From the NCBI GenBank assembly GCA_934167445.1, contig CAKPKJ010000001.1, positions 172,301 to 236,300 of the forward strand: DNA of 64,000 nt, read 5' to 3'. Below are positions 1 to 8,675 of the stretch, piece by piece. Position numbers and translations under genes: made by a program. This stretch comes from an uncultured Clostridia bacterium. Lineage in GTDB: Bacteria > Bacillota > Clostridia > TANB77 > CAG-508. Below the pieces are notes generated by a model that saw nothing but the letters and a program-made list of their open reading frames with translations, did no database searches and was not told the DNA's origin. Each line of letters starts with the position of its first letter. Position 1 is the stretch's first letter.

Positions 1-29
1 AGAAAGTATAATTTATAATTAAATGATAA

Positions 30-67
30 AAAGTTGGGGAAAATAGTTTCCTCAGCTTTTTATTTTG
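30..67 (+). terminator. Intrinsic terminator of an upstream gene
   Basis: A 12-pair stem (AAAGTTGGGGAA with TTCCTCAGCTTT, two G-U pairs) is followed by T-rich sequence. It would end a plus-strand transcript entering from before the window. Confidence 0.6.
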
Positions 68-93
68 TCAATAAATTAATTATTAGGTCTAAC

Positions 94-315
94 AAAAATC
101 AATATATATTATTTTATTTATGCCTTTACATAGTTTAATATATTTTTTCTTCGTAACTCCCAACTGCATAACAAGCTGTAACTACGTAACAGCTTGTAAT
201 TTGTCGGTCCCCACGAATTGTTACTGCATAAAAAATATATTAAACTAATTGCAATATCAAAATATATATTAATTTATTCGTTCATTTTTACATAAAATAA
301 TATATATTAATTTTT
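94..315. repeat. Nested palindromic intergenic element, copy A
   Basis: Three nested inverted repeats. The outer arms are about 24 bp (94-117 with 292-315, one mismatch). The middle arms are a perfect 18 bp (131-148 with 230-247). The inner hairpin is a perfect 9 bp, ACAAGCTGT with ACAGCTTGT (171-179 with 190-198). The core is less AT-rich than the arms. The outer arms match those of the element at 17435-17589, so this looks like a dispersed MITE-like or structured-RNA repeat. No coding sequence is seen in it. Confidence 0.6.
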
Positions 316-427
316 ATAATTATCTAAGCAATTACAATAGTTGTAGTAAATAATTGAAATTAAACAAGTTTTATGATATATATAAGCTTAGTATAAAGGT
401 GAATAAAGAAATGAAAGGAGGAGTTTT

Positions 428-775
428 ATGGATTTAGGAGATCTAGGAAATAAGCTTATAAATGAAATGTCAAAAACAATGGAAAATAATAAAAATATAA
501 ATTCTGGAAGCGGAATAAATGAAGATGAAATAGAATTGGCACAAAAATTAGATGCGATAGAAGAATTTACAGTAGATAGGTTTGAAGAAAAGTACGTAGT
601 GTTAGAAAATAGGAAAACAAATGAAATTATAAATGTTAATAAAAATGAGCTACCAGAAGGCATTGATGAGGGAGATATCTTAGATAAAATAAATGGGAAA
701 TATATAATAGATAGAAATAAAACTGAAGAAGTGTCTAATAGAATAAGTGACAAAATGAACAATTTATGGGAATAA
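428..775 (+). CDS. DUF3006 domain protein
   Basis: A 115-residue soluble protein. The segment from about residue 46 on (EFTVDRFEEKYVVLENR onward, then DILDKINGKYIIDR) has the look of DUF3006, a small beta-rich domain of unknown function. In Firmicutes DUF3006 proteins are often encoded beside ComEC/Rec2-like metallo-beta-lactamase-fold hydrolases, and such a gene follows at 931. The N-terminal 45 residues are an added polar helical extension. The start is well supported by AAAGGAGGAG about 7 bases upstream. The separation from the MBL gene by the inverted repeat at 775-898 means co-transcription is not assured. Confidence 0.7.
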   Translation: MDLGDLGNKLINEMSKTMENNKNINSGSGINEDEIELAQKLDAIEEFTVDRFEEKYVVLENRKTNEIINVNKNELPEGIDEGDILDKINGKYIIDRNKTEEVSNRISDKMNNLWE

Positions 776-898
776 GTTGAAAAATAATTACAATTTTGGC
801 TACGTCAAACTTCATTTAAAACGCGGTTACATACAAATGTATGTGCCCTTGCCTTTTAAATAAATTTTTCCTTGCCAAAATTTAATTCTTTTCCAACT
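775..898. repeat. Long imperfect inverted repeat between DUF3006 and MBL genes
   Basis: Arms of about 25 bp (775-800 with 874-898) begin at the last base of the DUF3006 stop codon. Inside are a second partial pairing (TTTAAAA with TTTTAAA) and the palindrome ATACAAATGTAT (832-843). Architecture is like the elements at 94 and 17435, but the arm sequence differs. It could act as a terminator or as a mobile palindrome. Confidence 0.5.
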
Positions 899-930
899 AG
901 GTATTAGACAAATGAAAGAATGGGGGTAAA

Positions 931-1884
931 ATGAGCAAAAGAAAAAATACAAATAAAAATACGCAAAAAGTAATAATTAGTATAGTAGCAACTTTAATTG
1001 TGGTAATAGCTGGAGTACTTGGAATAAGTAATACAGAAATTAAAAAAGTGGCTAATCAAATTGGACTGCAAAATATTACTAATACTACAACGACAACAAA
1101 TACAAATAGTAATACTATAAATAATGTTGTAACTGCTGGGAATTTAACTGTATATTTTATAGATGTTGGCCAAGCAGACAGCATATTAATAACAAACAAT
1201 AATCATAATATGTTAATTGATGCAGGAAACAATGAAGACGGTGAACAGGTAGTTAATTTTATAAAAAATAAGGGAATAGAAAAATTAGATTATGTAGTAG
1301 GTACACATCCACATGAAGACCATATTGGAGGATTAGATGATGTAATAAATAGCAATATTCAAATTGACAAAGTTCTAATGCCTAAAATGCAAACAAATAC
1401 AAAAACATTTGAAGATGTTCTAGATGCCATTCAAAATAAAGGATTAAAAATAGCAGCTCCTAAAAAAGGTGATACATATAGTTTAGGAGATGCAAATTTA
1501 GAAGTTATGACAGATAGCATAGAAAATAAGAAAAATTTAAATTTGTCATCAATAACATTATTAATGAAATATGGAAATAATAGCTTTTTATTTATGGGAG
1601 ATGCTGAAAAAGAAAATGAACAAACACGACAATGGCCAAATGTAGATGTATTAAAGGTAGGACATCATGGCTCTAAAACAAGTAGTTCACAAGAATTTTT
1701 AAATCAAACAAAACCTAAAATTAGTATTATTATGGCAGGTGCAGGAAATAGCTATGGGCTACCGAAACAAGAAATTTTAGATAGATTAAATAATATTGGA
1801 AGTAAAATATATAGAACAGATGAAAATGGAACAATAACAGCCGTTTCAGATGGAAATCAAATAAAAATCAATACTGAAAAATAA
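931..1884 (+). CDS. ComEC/Rec2-like MBL-fold metallohydrolase, membrane-anchored
   Basis: A 317-residue protein with an N-terminal signal-anchor helix (about residues 12-31), a Thr/Asn-rich linker, then a metallo-beta-lactamase domain. The metal-binding motif THPHEDHIGG, the MGDAEKE metal-ligand strand and GHHGSKTSSS match the extracellular hydrolase domain of ComEC. It lacks the ComEC channel, so it is one of the stand-alone secreted hydrolases of this family. The substrate is unknown; nuclease or phosphodiesterase activity is plausible. GGGGGT precedes the ATG. It pairs with DUF3006 at 428. Confidence 0.85.
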   Translation: MSKRKNTNKNTQKVIISIVATLIVVIAGVLGISNTEIKKVANQIGLQNITNTTTTTNTNSNTINNVVTAGNLTVYFIDVGQADSILITNNNHNMLIDAGNNEDGEQVVNFIKNKGIEKLDYVVGTHPHEDHIGGLDDVINSNIQIDKVLMPKMQTNTKTFEDVLDAIQNKGLKIAAPKKGDTYSLGDANLEVMTDSIENKKNLNLSSITLLMKYGNNSFLFMGDAEKENEQTRQWPNVDVLKVGHHGSKTSSSQEFLNQTKPKISIIMAGAGNSYGLPKQEILDRLNNIGSKIYRTDENGTITAVSDGNQIKINTEK

Positions 1885-1917
1885 AGAGGACTACATTTGC
1901 TTTTTTCATGTAAATAC

Positions 1918-1946
1918 TTGACAGTTTACAATAATAAAGATAAAAT
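1918..1946 (+). promoter_or_regulatory. Sigma-A promoter of rny
   Basis: TTGACA (1918-1923), 17-base spacer, TAAAAT (1941-1946), about 95 bases ahead of the rny start. Confidence 0.7.
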
Positions 1947-2040
1947 AGAATAGGTAGGAAAAAATATATTTTAAATAAAAAAATAATTATATATATTTTA
2001 TTCGAACATTGAAAATTAAATAAGAAAGAGGTGTATGATT

Positions 2041-3582
2041 ATGAGCATTATAATCACAATCGCCACTGTCTTAATCTCACTTGCAATAGGAATTCCTATA
2101 GGTATAGCCTATAGAAAAAAAGTTGCAGAGTCTAAAATTCAAGGTGCAGAGAATGAAGCAAAAAGAGTAATTGAATCAGCCAAAAAAGAAGCTGAAAACT
2201 TAAAAAAAGAAGAAATCATTAAAGCAAAAGAAGAAATTATGGCAAATCGTAAAGAATTAGACCAAGAGATTAAAGAAAGAAGAGGCGAAGTACAAAGACA
2301 AGAAACAAGACTAATTCAAAAAGAAGAAAACTTAGAAAGACGTGCAGACAACTTTGAAAAAAGAGAAAAAGATTTAGAAAGAGAATTACAAAATGTTGAA
2401 CAACAAAAACAAGAAATAGAAAAATTGCACGATTTAGAAATGGTTGAACTTCAAAAAATAGCAGCATTAACTAAAGAAGAGGCAAAGGCTAGACTATTAA
2501 ATGAAATGGAAAAAGAATTAGTTGCAGAAAAAGCAGCATTAATTAGAGAACAAGACCAAAAAGCAAAGGAAACTGTTAATAAAGATGCTAAAGAAATGTT
2601 GTGTTATGCAATACAAAAATGTGCAGCAGATCACTCTCAGGAAACTACAGTATCAATTGTAGCTCTTCCAAATGATGAAATGAAAGGAAGAATTATAGGT
2701 AGAGAAGGTAGAAACATAAAAGCATTAGAAACATTAACAGGTATTGATTTAATAATTGATGATACACCAGAAGCAGTAGTATTATCAGGATTTGATCCAT
2801 TAAGAAGAGAAGTTGCAAAAATTGCATTAGAAAAACTAATTGAAGATGGAAGAATACATCCAGCAAAAATCGAAGAAATGGTAGAAAAAGCTAAAGAAGA
2901 AGTAGAAGAAACTATTAAAGAAGAAGGAGAAAGAGCCGTTCTTGAAACAGGTGTAATAGGTCTTCATCCAGATATAGTAAAATTACTTGGAAAATTAAAA
3001 TATAGGACAAGCTATGGGCAAAATGTATTAAATCATTCAATAGAAGTTTCTAATTTAGCAAGAATAATGGCAGACGAATTAGGGTTAGACCCTAAATTAG
3101 CTAGAAGAGCTGGACTTTTACATGATATAGGAAAAGCTCTAGACCATGATATGGAAGGAACACACGTAGAAATAGGTGTAGAAGTATTGAAAAAATACAA
3201 AGAAAATCCATTAGTAGTAAATGCCGTTGAAGCACATCATGGAGATGTAGAACCACAAACCTTAGAAGCTGTTTTAGTACAAGCAGCTGATGCAATTTCA
3301 GCATCAAGACCAGGAGCAAGAAGAGAAACTTTAGAAGCATATATTAAGAGATTACAAAATCTTGAAGAAATTGCAGATTCATTTGAAGGTGTTGAAAAAT
3401 CATTTGCTATACAAGCAGGTCGTGAAGTAAGAATAGTTGTAAAACCAGAAAAAATATCTGATGACCAAATGACAATATTAGCAAGAGAGGTAGCAAAAAG
3501 AGTAGAAAACGAAATGGATTATCCAGGACAAATAAAAGTAAACATCATAAGAGAAACAAGAGTAGTAGATTATGCAAAATAA
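2041..3582 (+). CDS. rny: Ribonuclease Y
   Basis: Membrane-anchored endoribonuclease that initiates mRNA decay and processing in Firmicutes. About 513 residues, the usual length. Order: N-terminal transmembrane helix (residues 1-20), a long charged coiled coil to about 200, a KH RNA-binding domain (GRIIGREGRNIKALE), then an HD phosphohydrolase domain with the metal-binding LLHDIGKALDH. The ATG at 2041 lies 8 bases after the GAGGT ribosome site; an in-frame ATG at 2035 is only 2 bases away and less likely. It has its own promoter and terminator and is followed by ymdB as in Bacillus. Confidence 0.95.
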   Translation: MSIIITIATVLISLAIGIPIGIAYRKKVAESKIQGAENEAKRVIESAKKEAENLKKEEIIKAKEEIMANRKELDQEIKERRGEVQRQETRLIQKEENLERRADNFEKREKDLERELQNVEQQKQEIEKLHDLEMVELQKIAALTKEEAKARLLNEMEKELVAEKAALIREQDQKAKETVNKDAKEMLCYAIQKCAADHSQETTVSIVALPNDEMKGRIIGREGRNIKALETLTGIDLIIDDTPEAVVLSGFDPLRREVAKIALEKLIEDGRIHPAKIEEMVEKAKEEVEETIKEEGERAVLETGVIGLHPDIVKLLGKLKYRTSYGQNVLNHSIEVSNLARIMADELGLDPKLARRAGLLHDIGKALDHDMEGTHVEIGVEVLKKYKENPLVVNAVEAHHGDVEPQTLEAVLVQAADAISASRPGARRETLEAYIKRLQNLEEIADSFEGVEKSFAIQAGREVRIVVKPEKISDDQMTILAREVAKRVENEMDYPGQIKVNIIRETRVVDYAK

Positions 3583-3598
3583 TTTATAATAGAATGGT

Positions 3599-3641
3599 TC
3601 AAACTATTAAATAAAATTTTAATAGTTTGGGCTATTTTTTT
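3599..3641 (+). terminator. Terminator after rny
   Basis: Stem CAAACTATTAA with TTAATAGTTTG followed closely by a run of seven T. Confidence 0.8.
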
Positions 3642-3705
3642 GACATTAAAATAATTTTATAGTATTATATAAATCGAAATTAAGATTAGAAAGAAGGTAT
3701 TTAAA

Positions 3706-4476
3706 TTGAAAATTTTAGCAGTTGGAGATTTAATAGGAAACGCAGGAGTTAGCAAACTAAAAAAAGAATTAAATAAAATAATAGAACAAGAAAATATAGA
3801 TTTTGTAATAGTAAATGGAGAAAATGCAGGAGAAGGAATGGGAATTACTCAAAAAAATTTTAATGATTTATTAGATGAAAAGATTGATGTCATTACAATG
3901 GGAAACCATACTTGGGGAAAAAAAGACATATTTAAATTTATAGACCATCCTAAACTATTAAGACCTGCAAATTATCCTAAAGGTGTTGTAGGAAAAGGAT
4001 ATAGTATATACGAATGTGGCAATAAGAAAATTGGTGTAATAAATTTAATTGGTAGAGTAGATATTAATGTACTTTCAGAAAATCCATTTATTATTGGAAA
4101 AGAAATTGTAAATAAAATAAAAAATGAAGTAGACATTATAGTTGTAGATTTTCATGCAGAGGCAACAGCTGAAAAGATTGCTATGGCAAGATATTTAGAT
4201 GGAGAAATTACAATACTATATGGGACCCATACCCATGTTCAAACAGCTGATGAAACAATATTTGAAAAAGGAACAGGATATATAACAGATTTAGGAATGA
4301 CAGGACCTAAACATTCTGTAATAGGAATGGACATAGATGCTTCTATAAAAAGATTTGTTACAACCCTTCCGGAAAGATATAGAATTGCAACAGGAGAATG
4401 TATGTTAAATGCTGTTATCTTTGATGTAGATGATAATACCAACAAAGTTACAAAAATATGCCGAATAAAAAAATAA
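3706..4476 (+). CDS. ymdB: YmdB-family metallophosphoesterase
   Basis: 256 residues, full length for the TIGR00282/YmdB family of dinuclear-metal phosphodiesterases. In Bacillus YmdB hydrolyses 2',3'- and 3',5'-cyclic nucleotides and affects biofilm and sporulation decisions. Visible metal motifs: AVGDLIGNAG at the N-terminus, VNGENA, TMGNHTWG, and GTHTHVQTAD. The start codon is TTG, chosen because it immediately precedes the conserved KILAVGDLIG and has AGAAGGT upstream; no ATG is available. Location after rny matches the conserved rny-ymdB pair. Confidence 0.92.
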   Translation: MKILAVGDLIGNAGVSKLKKELNKIIEQENIDFVIVNGENAGEGMGITQKNFNDLLDEKIDVITMGNHTWGKKDIFKFIDHPKLLRPANYPKGVVGKGYSIYECGNKKIGVINLIGRVDINVLSENPFIIGKEIVNKIKNEVDIIVVDFHAEATAEKIAMARYLDGEITILYGTHTHVQTADETIFEKGTGYITDLGMTGPKHSVIGMDIDASIKRFVTTLPERYRIATGECMLNAVIFDVDDNTNKVTKICRIKK

Positions 4477-4663
4477 AATCGAAACAGATATAATAAGGAA
4501 TAGATTAAATAGAAAAAAGAGTAATTTGTCGAATATAACTGGTTTTTGCGATGAAAAGTTTAGAAAATTAAATAAAAAGTATTTACAATTATTTCCAGAT
4601 ATTGTAAAATAAAAAACATAGAAGTTGCAACAATAAAAATAAAATTATAGGAGGCAAAAGAAA

Positions 4664-4927
4664 ATGGAAGTTTTAAAAATTTCATCAAAATCAAACCCAA
4701 ATTCAGTAGCAGGAGCAATAGCTGGATTGGTAAAGGAATCAAACAAAGCAGAAATGCAAGCAATTGGAGCAGGAGCTCTGAATCAGGCTGTTAAAGCAGT
4801 AGCAATAGCAAGAGGATTTGTAGCGCCGTCAGGAGTTGATTTGGTTTGTATACCTGCATTTGCCGAAGTAGAAGTTGAAGGAGAAGACCGAACGGGAATA
4901 AAACTTATTGTAGAATCAAGAGCATAA
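4664..4927 (+). CDS. spoVS: Stage V sporulation protein S
   Basis: 87 residues, standard length, with the conserved start MEVLKISSKSNPNSVAGAIA and the Alba-like core GAGALNQAVKAVAIARGFVAPSG. SpoVS is a small nucleic-acid-binding-type protein needed for spore coat assembly and stage V progression in Bacillus. It has AGGAGG upstream. It sits downstream of ymdB as in B. subtilis, supporting a spore-forming host. The 187-base upstream gap has no clear promoter I could assign. Confidence 0.95.
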   Translation: MEVLKISSKSNPNSVAGAIAGLVKESNKAEMQAIGAGALNQAVKAVAIARGFVAPSGVDLVCIPAFAEVEVEGEDRTGIKLIVESRA

Positions 4928-4945
4928 GTTAAGTTTATATATTGG

Positions 4946-4975
4946 GGGCTATATTATTTTATATAGTCCTTTTTC
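4946..4975 (+). terminator. Terminator after spoVS
   Basis: Nine-pair stem GGGCTATAT with ATATAGTCC (one G-U) followed by TTTTT. Confidence 0.75.
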
Positions 4976-4987
4976 GTGTTTTTATAT

Positions 4988-5079
4988 GAAAGACTCAATG
5001 TATAAACTTTGAATGAAGTAACAAAGGCAAATGGAGAAGCCTTAGAAATTTAATGAAAAGCTTATACATTGAGTCTTTC
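4988..5079. repeat. 18-bp perfect inverted repeat with internal hairpins
   Basis: GAAAGACTCAATGTATAA (4988-5005) is repeated exactly inverted at 5062-5079. The 56-base interior contains a further hairpin, AAGGC with GCCTT. There is no T-run directly at the end of the outer stem, and a terminator already lies at 4946. It may be a small structured RNA or a palindromic mobile repeat. Confidence 0.55.
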
Positions 5080-5172
5080 TTTATGCAAATGCAAAATATT
5101 TATAATAATCAATTTAAAAGCTTGAATTTTTGCTAAATATAATGTATTATAGCAATGTATAGAGGTGAATAA

Positions 5173-6756
5173 ATGAAAGCAAATTGGATAAAGTATGTAT
5201 TTGTTATATTTATAATAATTTTATTAATTTTTGCTGTGTATATAATAAAAAATGATGAGCAAGAGAAGAAACAAGAACAAGATTATACAGCAAGCACACA
5301 AGATACTAAAGTCAGAGAAATAAAACTAGGAATTGCAGAATTAGATACTATGAATCCTATTCTTAGTAATAATAAAAATGTTCAACAAATTTCTAAATTA
5401 ATATTCGAACCATTAGTAGATTTATCTTCAGATTATAAGGCAGAACCTTGTTTAGCTGTGGAATGGGCAAAACAAAGTGATAATTCATATCTTATAAAAT
5501 TAAGAGAAAATGTTAGATGGTCAGATGGGCAATCATTTACAGCAGAAGATGTTCAATTTACAATTGACAGACTAAAAGATAGCCAAACAATTTATTCTTC
5601 TAACGTCCAAGATGTTACAGGAGTAGATATTGTAGATGATTATACAGTAAAAATTAATTTAGATAGAGAAGTTCCATTTTTTGAATATAATTTAACTTTC
5701 CCAATCTTGTCTAAAGAATATTATCAAGGTGAAGATTTTTCTTCGACCGGTAAAAACTCTTCACCAGTAGGGACTGGAAAGTTTAAAATAACAGATGCTC
5801 AATCTTCATATTTAACATTAGAAAAGAACTCAAATTGGTGGAACAAAGAAAAAAGTGTAACATTAGAAAAAATTACTGTCAATCTGTATTCATCTGTTGG
5901 TGAATTATATAATAGCTTTAAAATAGGAAATTTAGATGAGGTTGCAACTGATAATGATAATGTACAAGAATATATAGGAAGTATGGGGTATACTCCAAAA
6001 GAAGTAAAAGGAAGAAATTACACATTTTTAGCATTAAATATATCTAATGAACTGTTAAGCAAAATTGAAGTAAGAAAAGCTCTTGCATATTCAATCGATA
6101 AAGAAAATATAACATCTAATATATTTAATAGTAAATATTATACAACTAATTTTCCGTTAGACTATGGAAATTGGTTATATCAGGAAGAAGCTAGTAGTGG
6201 ATACAATTTAGAACAAGCAAAACAAGTTTTGGTTGATGCGGGATGGACATATCGCAGTAGTAGTTGGCAAAAAACTGAAAATAGAAAAACACAAGTTATT
6301 GAATTAAATTTACTAGTAAGAGCAAGTGATTCAACTAAAGTAGCTACAGCACAAAATATAAAAGAACAATTAGCAAATCAAGGAATCAGAATCAATATTG
6401 TTCAAGCAGCAGATCAACAATATAATAATATGATAAATAGTAAAAGTTATGATATAGCATTATGTAGTATGACAATGTCACCTAGTCCTAATTTAGAATT
6501 ATTTTTTGGAGATAATAATTTATCCAATTATTCTAATGAAGAAGTAAGTAACATACTTGCAGAAACAAAAAATACAACTGATGAAAATGTATTAAAAGAA
6601 AAATACAAAAGATTAATAGAAATATACAAATCTGATGTTCCATATATAAGTTTATATAATAATAAATATACAATTGCATATAATTCTGAATTGGTTGGAG
6701 AGTTTACTCCTAACTGGTTTAACGCGTTTTATGGAATTGAAGAATGGTATAAATAA
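5173..6756 (+). CDS. Peptide/nickel-type ABC transporter solute-binding protein (family 5)
   Basis: 527 residues. An N-terminal hydrophobic helix (about 8-26) without a clear lipobox suggests a membrane-anchored or secreted protein. The rest reads as an SBP_bac_5/OppA-type domain: IKLGIAELDTMNPILSNN near the mature N-terminus, YLIKLRENVRWSDGQSFTAEDV, then VRKALAYSIDKE and the C-terminal region SDVPYISLYNN. It would bind oligopeptides or a similar ligand outside the cell. No permease or ATPase genes adjoin it, so its transporter partner is elsewhere or it acts as an orphan sensor. Confidence 0.85.
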   Translation: MKANWIKYVFVIFIIILLIFAVYIIKNDEQEKKQEQDYTASTQDTKVREIKLGIAELDTMNPILSNNKNVQQISKLIFEPLVDLSSDYKAEPCLAVEWAKQSDNSYLIKLRENVRWSDGQSFTAEDVQFTIDRLKDSQTIYSSNVQDVTGVDIVDDYTVKINLDREVPFFEYNLTFPILSKEYYQGEDFSSTGKNSSPVGTGKFKITDAQSSYLTLEKNSNWWNKEKSVTLEKITVNLYSSVGELYNSFKIGNLDEVATDNDNVQEYIGSMGYTPKEVKGRNYTFLALNISNELLSKIEVRKALAYSIDKENITSNIFNSKYYTTNFPLDYGNWLYQEEASSGYNLEQAKQVLVDAGWTYRSSSWQKTENRKTQVIELNLLVRASDSTKVATAQNIKEQLANQGIRINIVQAADQQYNNMINSKSYDIALCSMTMSPSPNLELFFGDNNLSNYSNEEVSNILAETKNTTDENVLKEKYKRLIEIYKSDVPYISLYNNKYTIAYNSELVGEFTPNWFNAFYGIEEWYK

Positions 6757-6777
6757 TCAGAAAATTTACAAAAGGTA

Positions 6778-6805
6778 TTGACAAAACAAATATTTGTTAT
6801 ATAAT
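6778..6805 (+). promoter_or_regulatory. recA promoter with a palindrome in the spacer
   Basis: TTGACA (6778-6783), 16-base spacer, TATAAT (6800-6805). The spacer holds the perfect 14-bp palindrome AACAAATATTTGTT (6785-6798), placed where a repressor would block RNA polymerase. It is not the GAAC-N4-GTTC LexA box of Bacillus. Confidence 0.7.
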
Positions 6806-6847
6806 GTGAATATCAAACAAAAGTTCAACAAAATTAAGGAGGAAATT

Positions 6848-7897
6848 ATGGAAGAAAATGCAGAAAAGAAAAAAGCATTGGAAGTTGCAATGAGTCAAAT
6901 AGAAAAACAATTTGGAAAAGGTTCAGTGATGAAACTTGGAGAATTCAAAGCAATGGAAATAGAAGCAATACCAACAGGAGCACTAAGCCTAGATATTGCA
7001 TTAGGTATAGGTGGAGTTCCAAGAGGTAGAATTATAGAAATATTTGGGCCAGAATCTTCTGGAAAAACAACTTTAGCATTACATGTTGTTGCTGAAGCAC
7101 AAAAGATGGGTGGAGAGGCTGCTTTTATAGATGCAGAACACGCATTAGACCCTGTTTATGCAAAAAAATTAGGAGTAGATATAGATAATTTAATAGTGTC
7201 ACAACCAGATACCGGTGAACAAGCACTAGAAATTACAGAAAGTTTAGTTAGAAGTGGAGCTTTAGATGTTATAGTAGTAGACTCTGTTGCAGCACTTGTT
7301 CCTAAAGCTGAAATAGATGGTGATATGGGAGATTCTCATATGGGATTACAAGCTAGATTAATGTCACAAGCACTAAGAAAATTAGCAGGAGCAATAAACA
7401 AATCTAAAACAGTAATAATATTTATAAATCAATTAAGAGAAAAAATAGGCGTAATGTTTGGAAACCCTGAAACAACTACAGGTGGTAGAGCATTAAAATT
7501 CTATGCATCAGTTAGAATGGATATAAGAAGAATAGAAAACATAAAACAAGATGGAGAAGTAAAAGGAAACAGAGTACGTGTAAAAGTAATAAAAAACAAA
7601 GTTGCACCACCATTTAGAGAAGCTGAATTTGACATCGTTTATGGACAAGGTATTTCTAAAGAAGGAAATATTTTAGATATGGCTGTTAATTTAGATATTG
7701 TAGAAAAAGCTGGTTCTTGGTTTAGCTATAATGGAGAAAGAATAGGCCAAGGTAGAGAAAATGTAAAAAGATATTTACATGAACATCCAGAAATGCTAGA
7801 AGATATAGAAAATAAAGTAAGAGATAATTTTGCAAAAGCCTTTGAACAAAGCCTTGGAGAAGATCTTCCAAGCAAAGAAGATGATGATGAAGAATAA
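6848..7897 (+). CDS. recA: Recombinase A
   Basis: DNA strand-exchange ATPase for homologous recombination and SOS signalling. 349 residues, family length. Walker A GPESSGKTT at about 66-74, IDAEHALDP, the L1/L2 DNA-binding loops (DSHMGLQARLMSQALRKL and INQLREKIGVMFGNPETTTGG), and an acidic C-terminal tail. I chose the ATG at 6848 because AAGGAGG lies just upstream; the open frame extends to 6794 but that part overlaps the promoter. Confidence 0.97.
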   Translation: MEENAEKKKALEVAMSQIEKQFGKGSVMKLGEFKAMEIEAIPTGALSLDIALGIGGVPRGRIIEIFGPESSGKTTLALHVVAEAQKMGGEAAFIDAEHALDPVYAKKLGVDIDNLIVSQPDTGEQALEITESLVRSGALDVIVVDSVAALVPKAEIDGDMGDSHMGLQARLMSQALRKLAGAINKSKTVIIFINQLREKIGVMFGNPETTTGGRALKFYASVRMDIRRIENIKQDGEVKGNRVRVKVIKNKVAPPFREAEFDIVYGQGISKEGNILDMAVNLDIVEKAGSWFSYNGERIGQGRENVKRYLHEHPEMLEDIENKVRDNFAKAFEQSLGEDLPSKEDDDEE

Positions 7898-7949
7898 TAT
7901 CAAAAATACTATTATATTAACATTATTAAAATAAACATATAATAAAATA

Positions 7950-7992
7950 AAAAAATACACTTTATATTTTAATATATAGAGTGTATTTTTTA
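7950..7992. terminator. Bidirectional terminator between recA and the DUF2798 gene
   Basis: Stem AAAATACACTTTATAT with ATATAGAGTGTATTTT (one G-U) with A-run and T-run on its flanks, serving two convergent genes. Confidence 0.8.
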
Positions 7993-8499
7993 TTAAACTA
8001 ATTCATTGTTATTAGCTGATTCTTTAACTAAAGCTTTCTTATCAGAATAGTTTTGAACGGCTTTTAGTAAAGTTCTTGATGCAGGACCTGCAATTAGTAA
8101 ATTAAAGAAAAATGCAGCTAAAAAATTTCTAGGCCATCTTGTGAAAAATTCACTTATAATAGTGTTAAAATTATCTCCACCTAAGAAACCACCAATAATT
8201 GTCATAATAAAAGACATCATTGTTACTATAAATGCAGCGTTGAATAATATCATTGCATTTTTGCTTTCATTTTCAGAAACTACTTTTTTGAAAAATAATT
8301 TTTTGAAATTTCCAACAACAAGATTTTCTAAAAGAAAAACGATAATAAAAGTAACTGGAAAAGCTATAATAGCAGTTTGTAAACTATGCATAGTTAGTCC
8401 TCCTGCGTGTATTGATATGTTTAAAAGTCCCATAAAAAACGCCATAATTGCACACATAGAAATACCAAAAATTATTCCTTCTTTTTTATTTCTAGGCAT
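7993..8499 (-). CDS. DUF2798-like four-helix membrane protein
   Basis: 168 residues with about four transmembrane segments in two similar halves. Each half has the pattern seen in DUF2798 proteins (first half GISMCAIMAFFMGLLNI and AFPVTFIIVFLLENLVVG; second half AAFIVTMMSFIMTIIGG and WPRNFLAAFFFNLLIAGP). Function is unknown. The start MPRNKK at 8499 is preferred over the ATG at 8520, since AAAGGAGG lies between them 8 bases ahead of the later ATG. Convergent with recA. Confidence 0.7.
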   Translation of the reverse strand: MPRNKKEGIIFGISMCAIMAFFMGLLNISIHAGGLTMHSLQTAIIAFPVTFIIVFLLENLVVGNFKKLFFKKVVSENESKNAMILFNAAFIVTMMSFIMTIIGGFLGGDNFNTIISEFFTRWPRNFLAAFFFNLLIAGPASRTLLKAVQNYSDKKALVKESANNNELV

Positions 8500-8675
8500 A
8501 TATCTTTCCTCCTTTCGCATTTATATTTTTTGAGCAATATTAATTATAGCAAAAATAAAAAAATGATGTAATACTTTTTTGAAAAAAATTAAATTTTTTT
8601 GCATATATAGATTTAAAACAATAAGTATGTTATAATATTTAACATAAAAAAGAACCAAAGGAGTCACTTGAATAT

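Noticed and set aside
2270..3340. Leu/Phe-rich ORFs on the minus strand inside rny
   Set aside because: They mirror the Lys/Glu-rich coiled coil of rny, have no ribosome sites, and are antisense shadows.
6785..6798. LexA box at recA
   Set aside because: The palindrome does not contain GAAC-N4-GTTC; reported only as an unusual palindrome, not as a LexA site.
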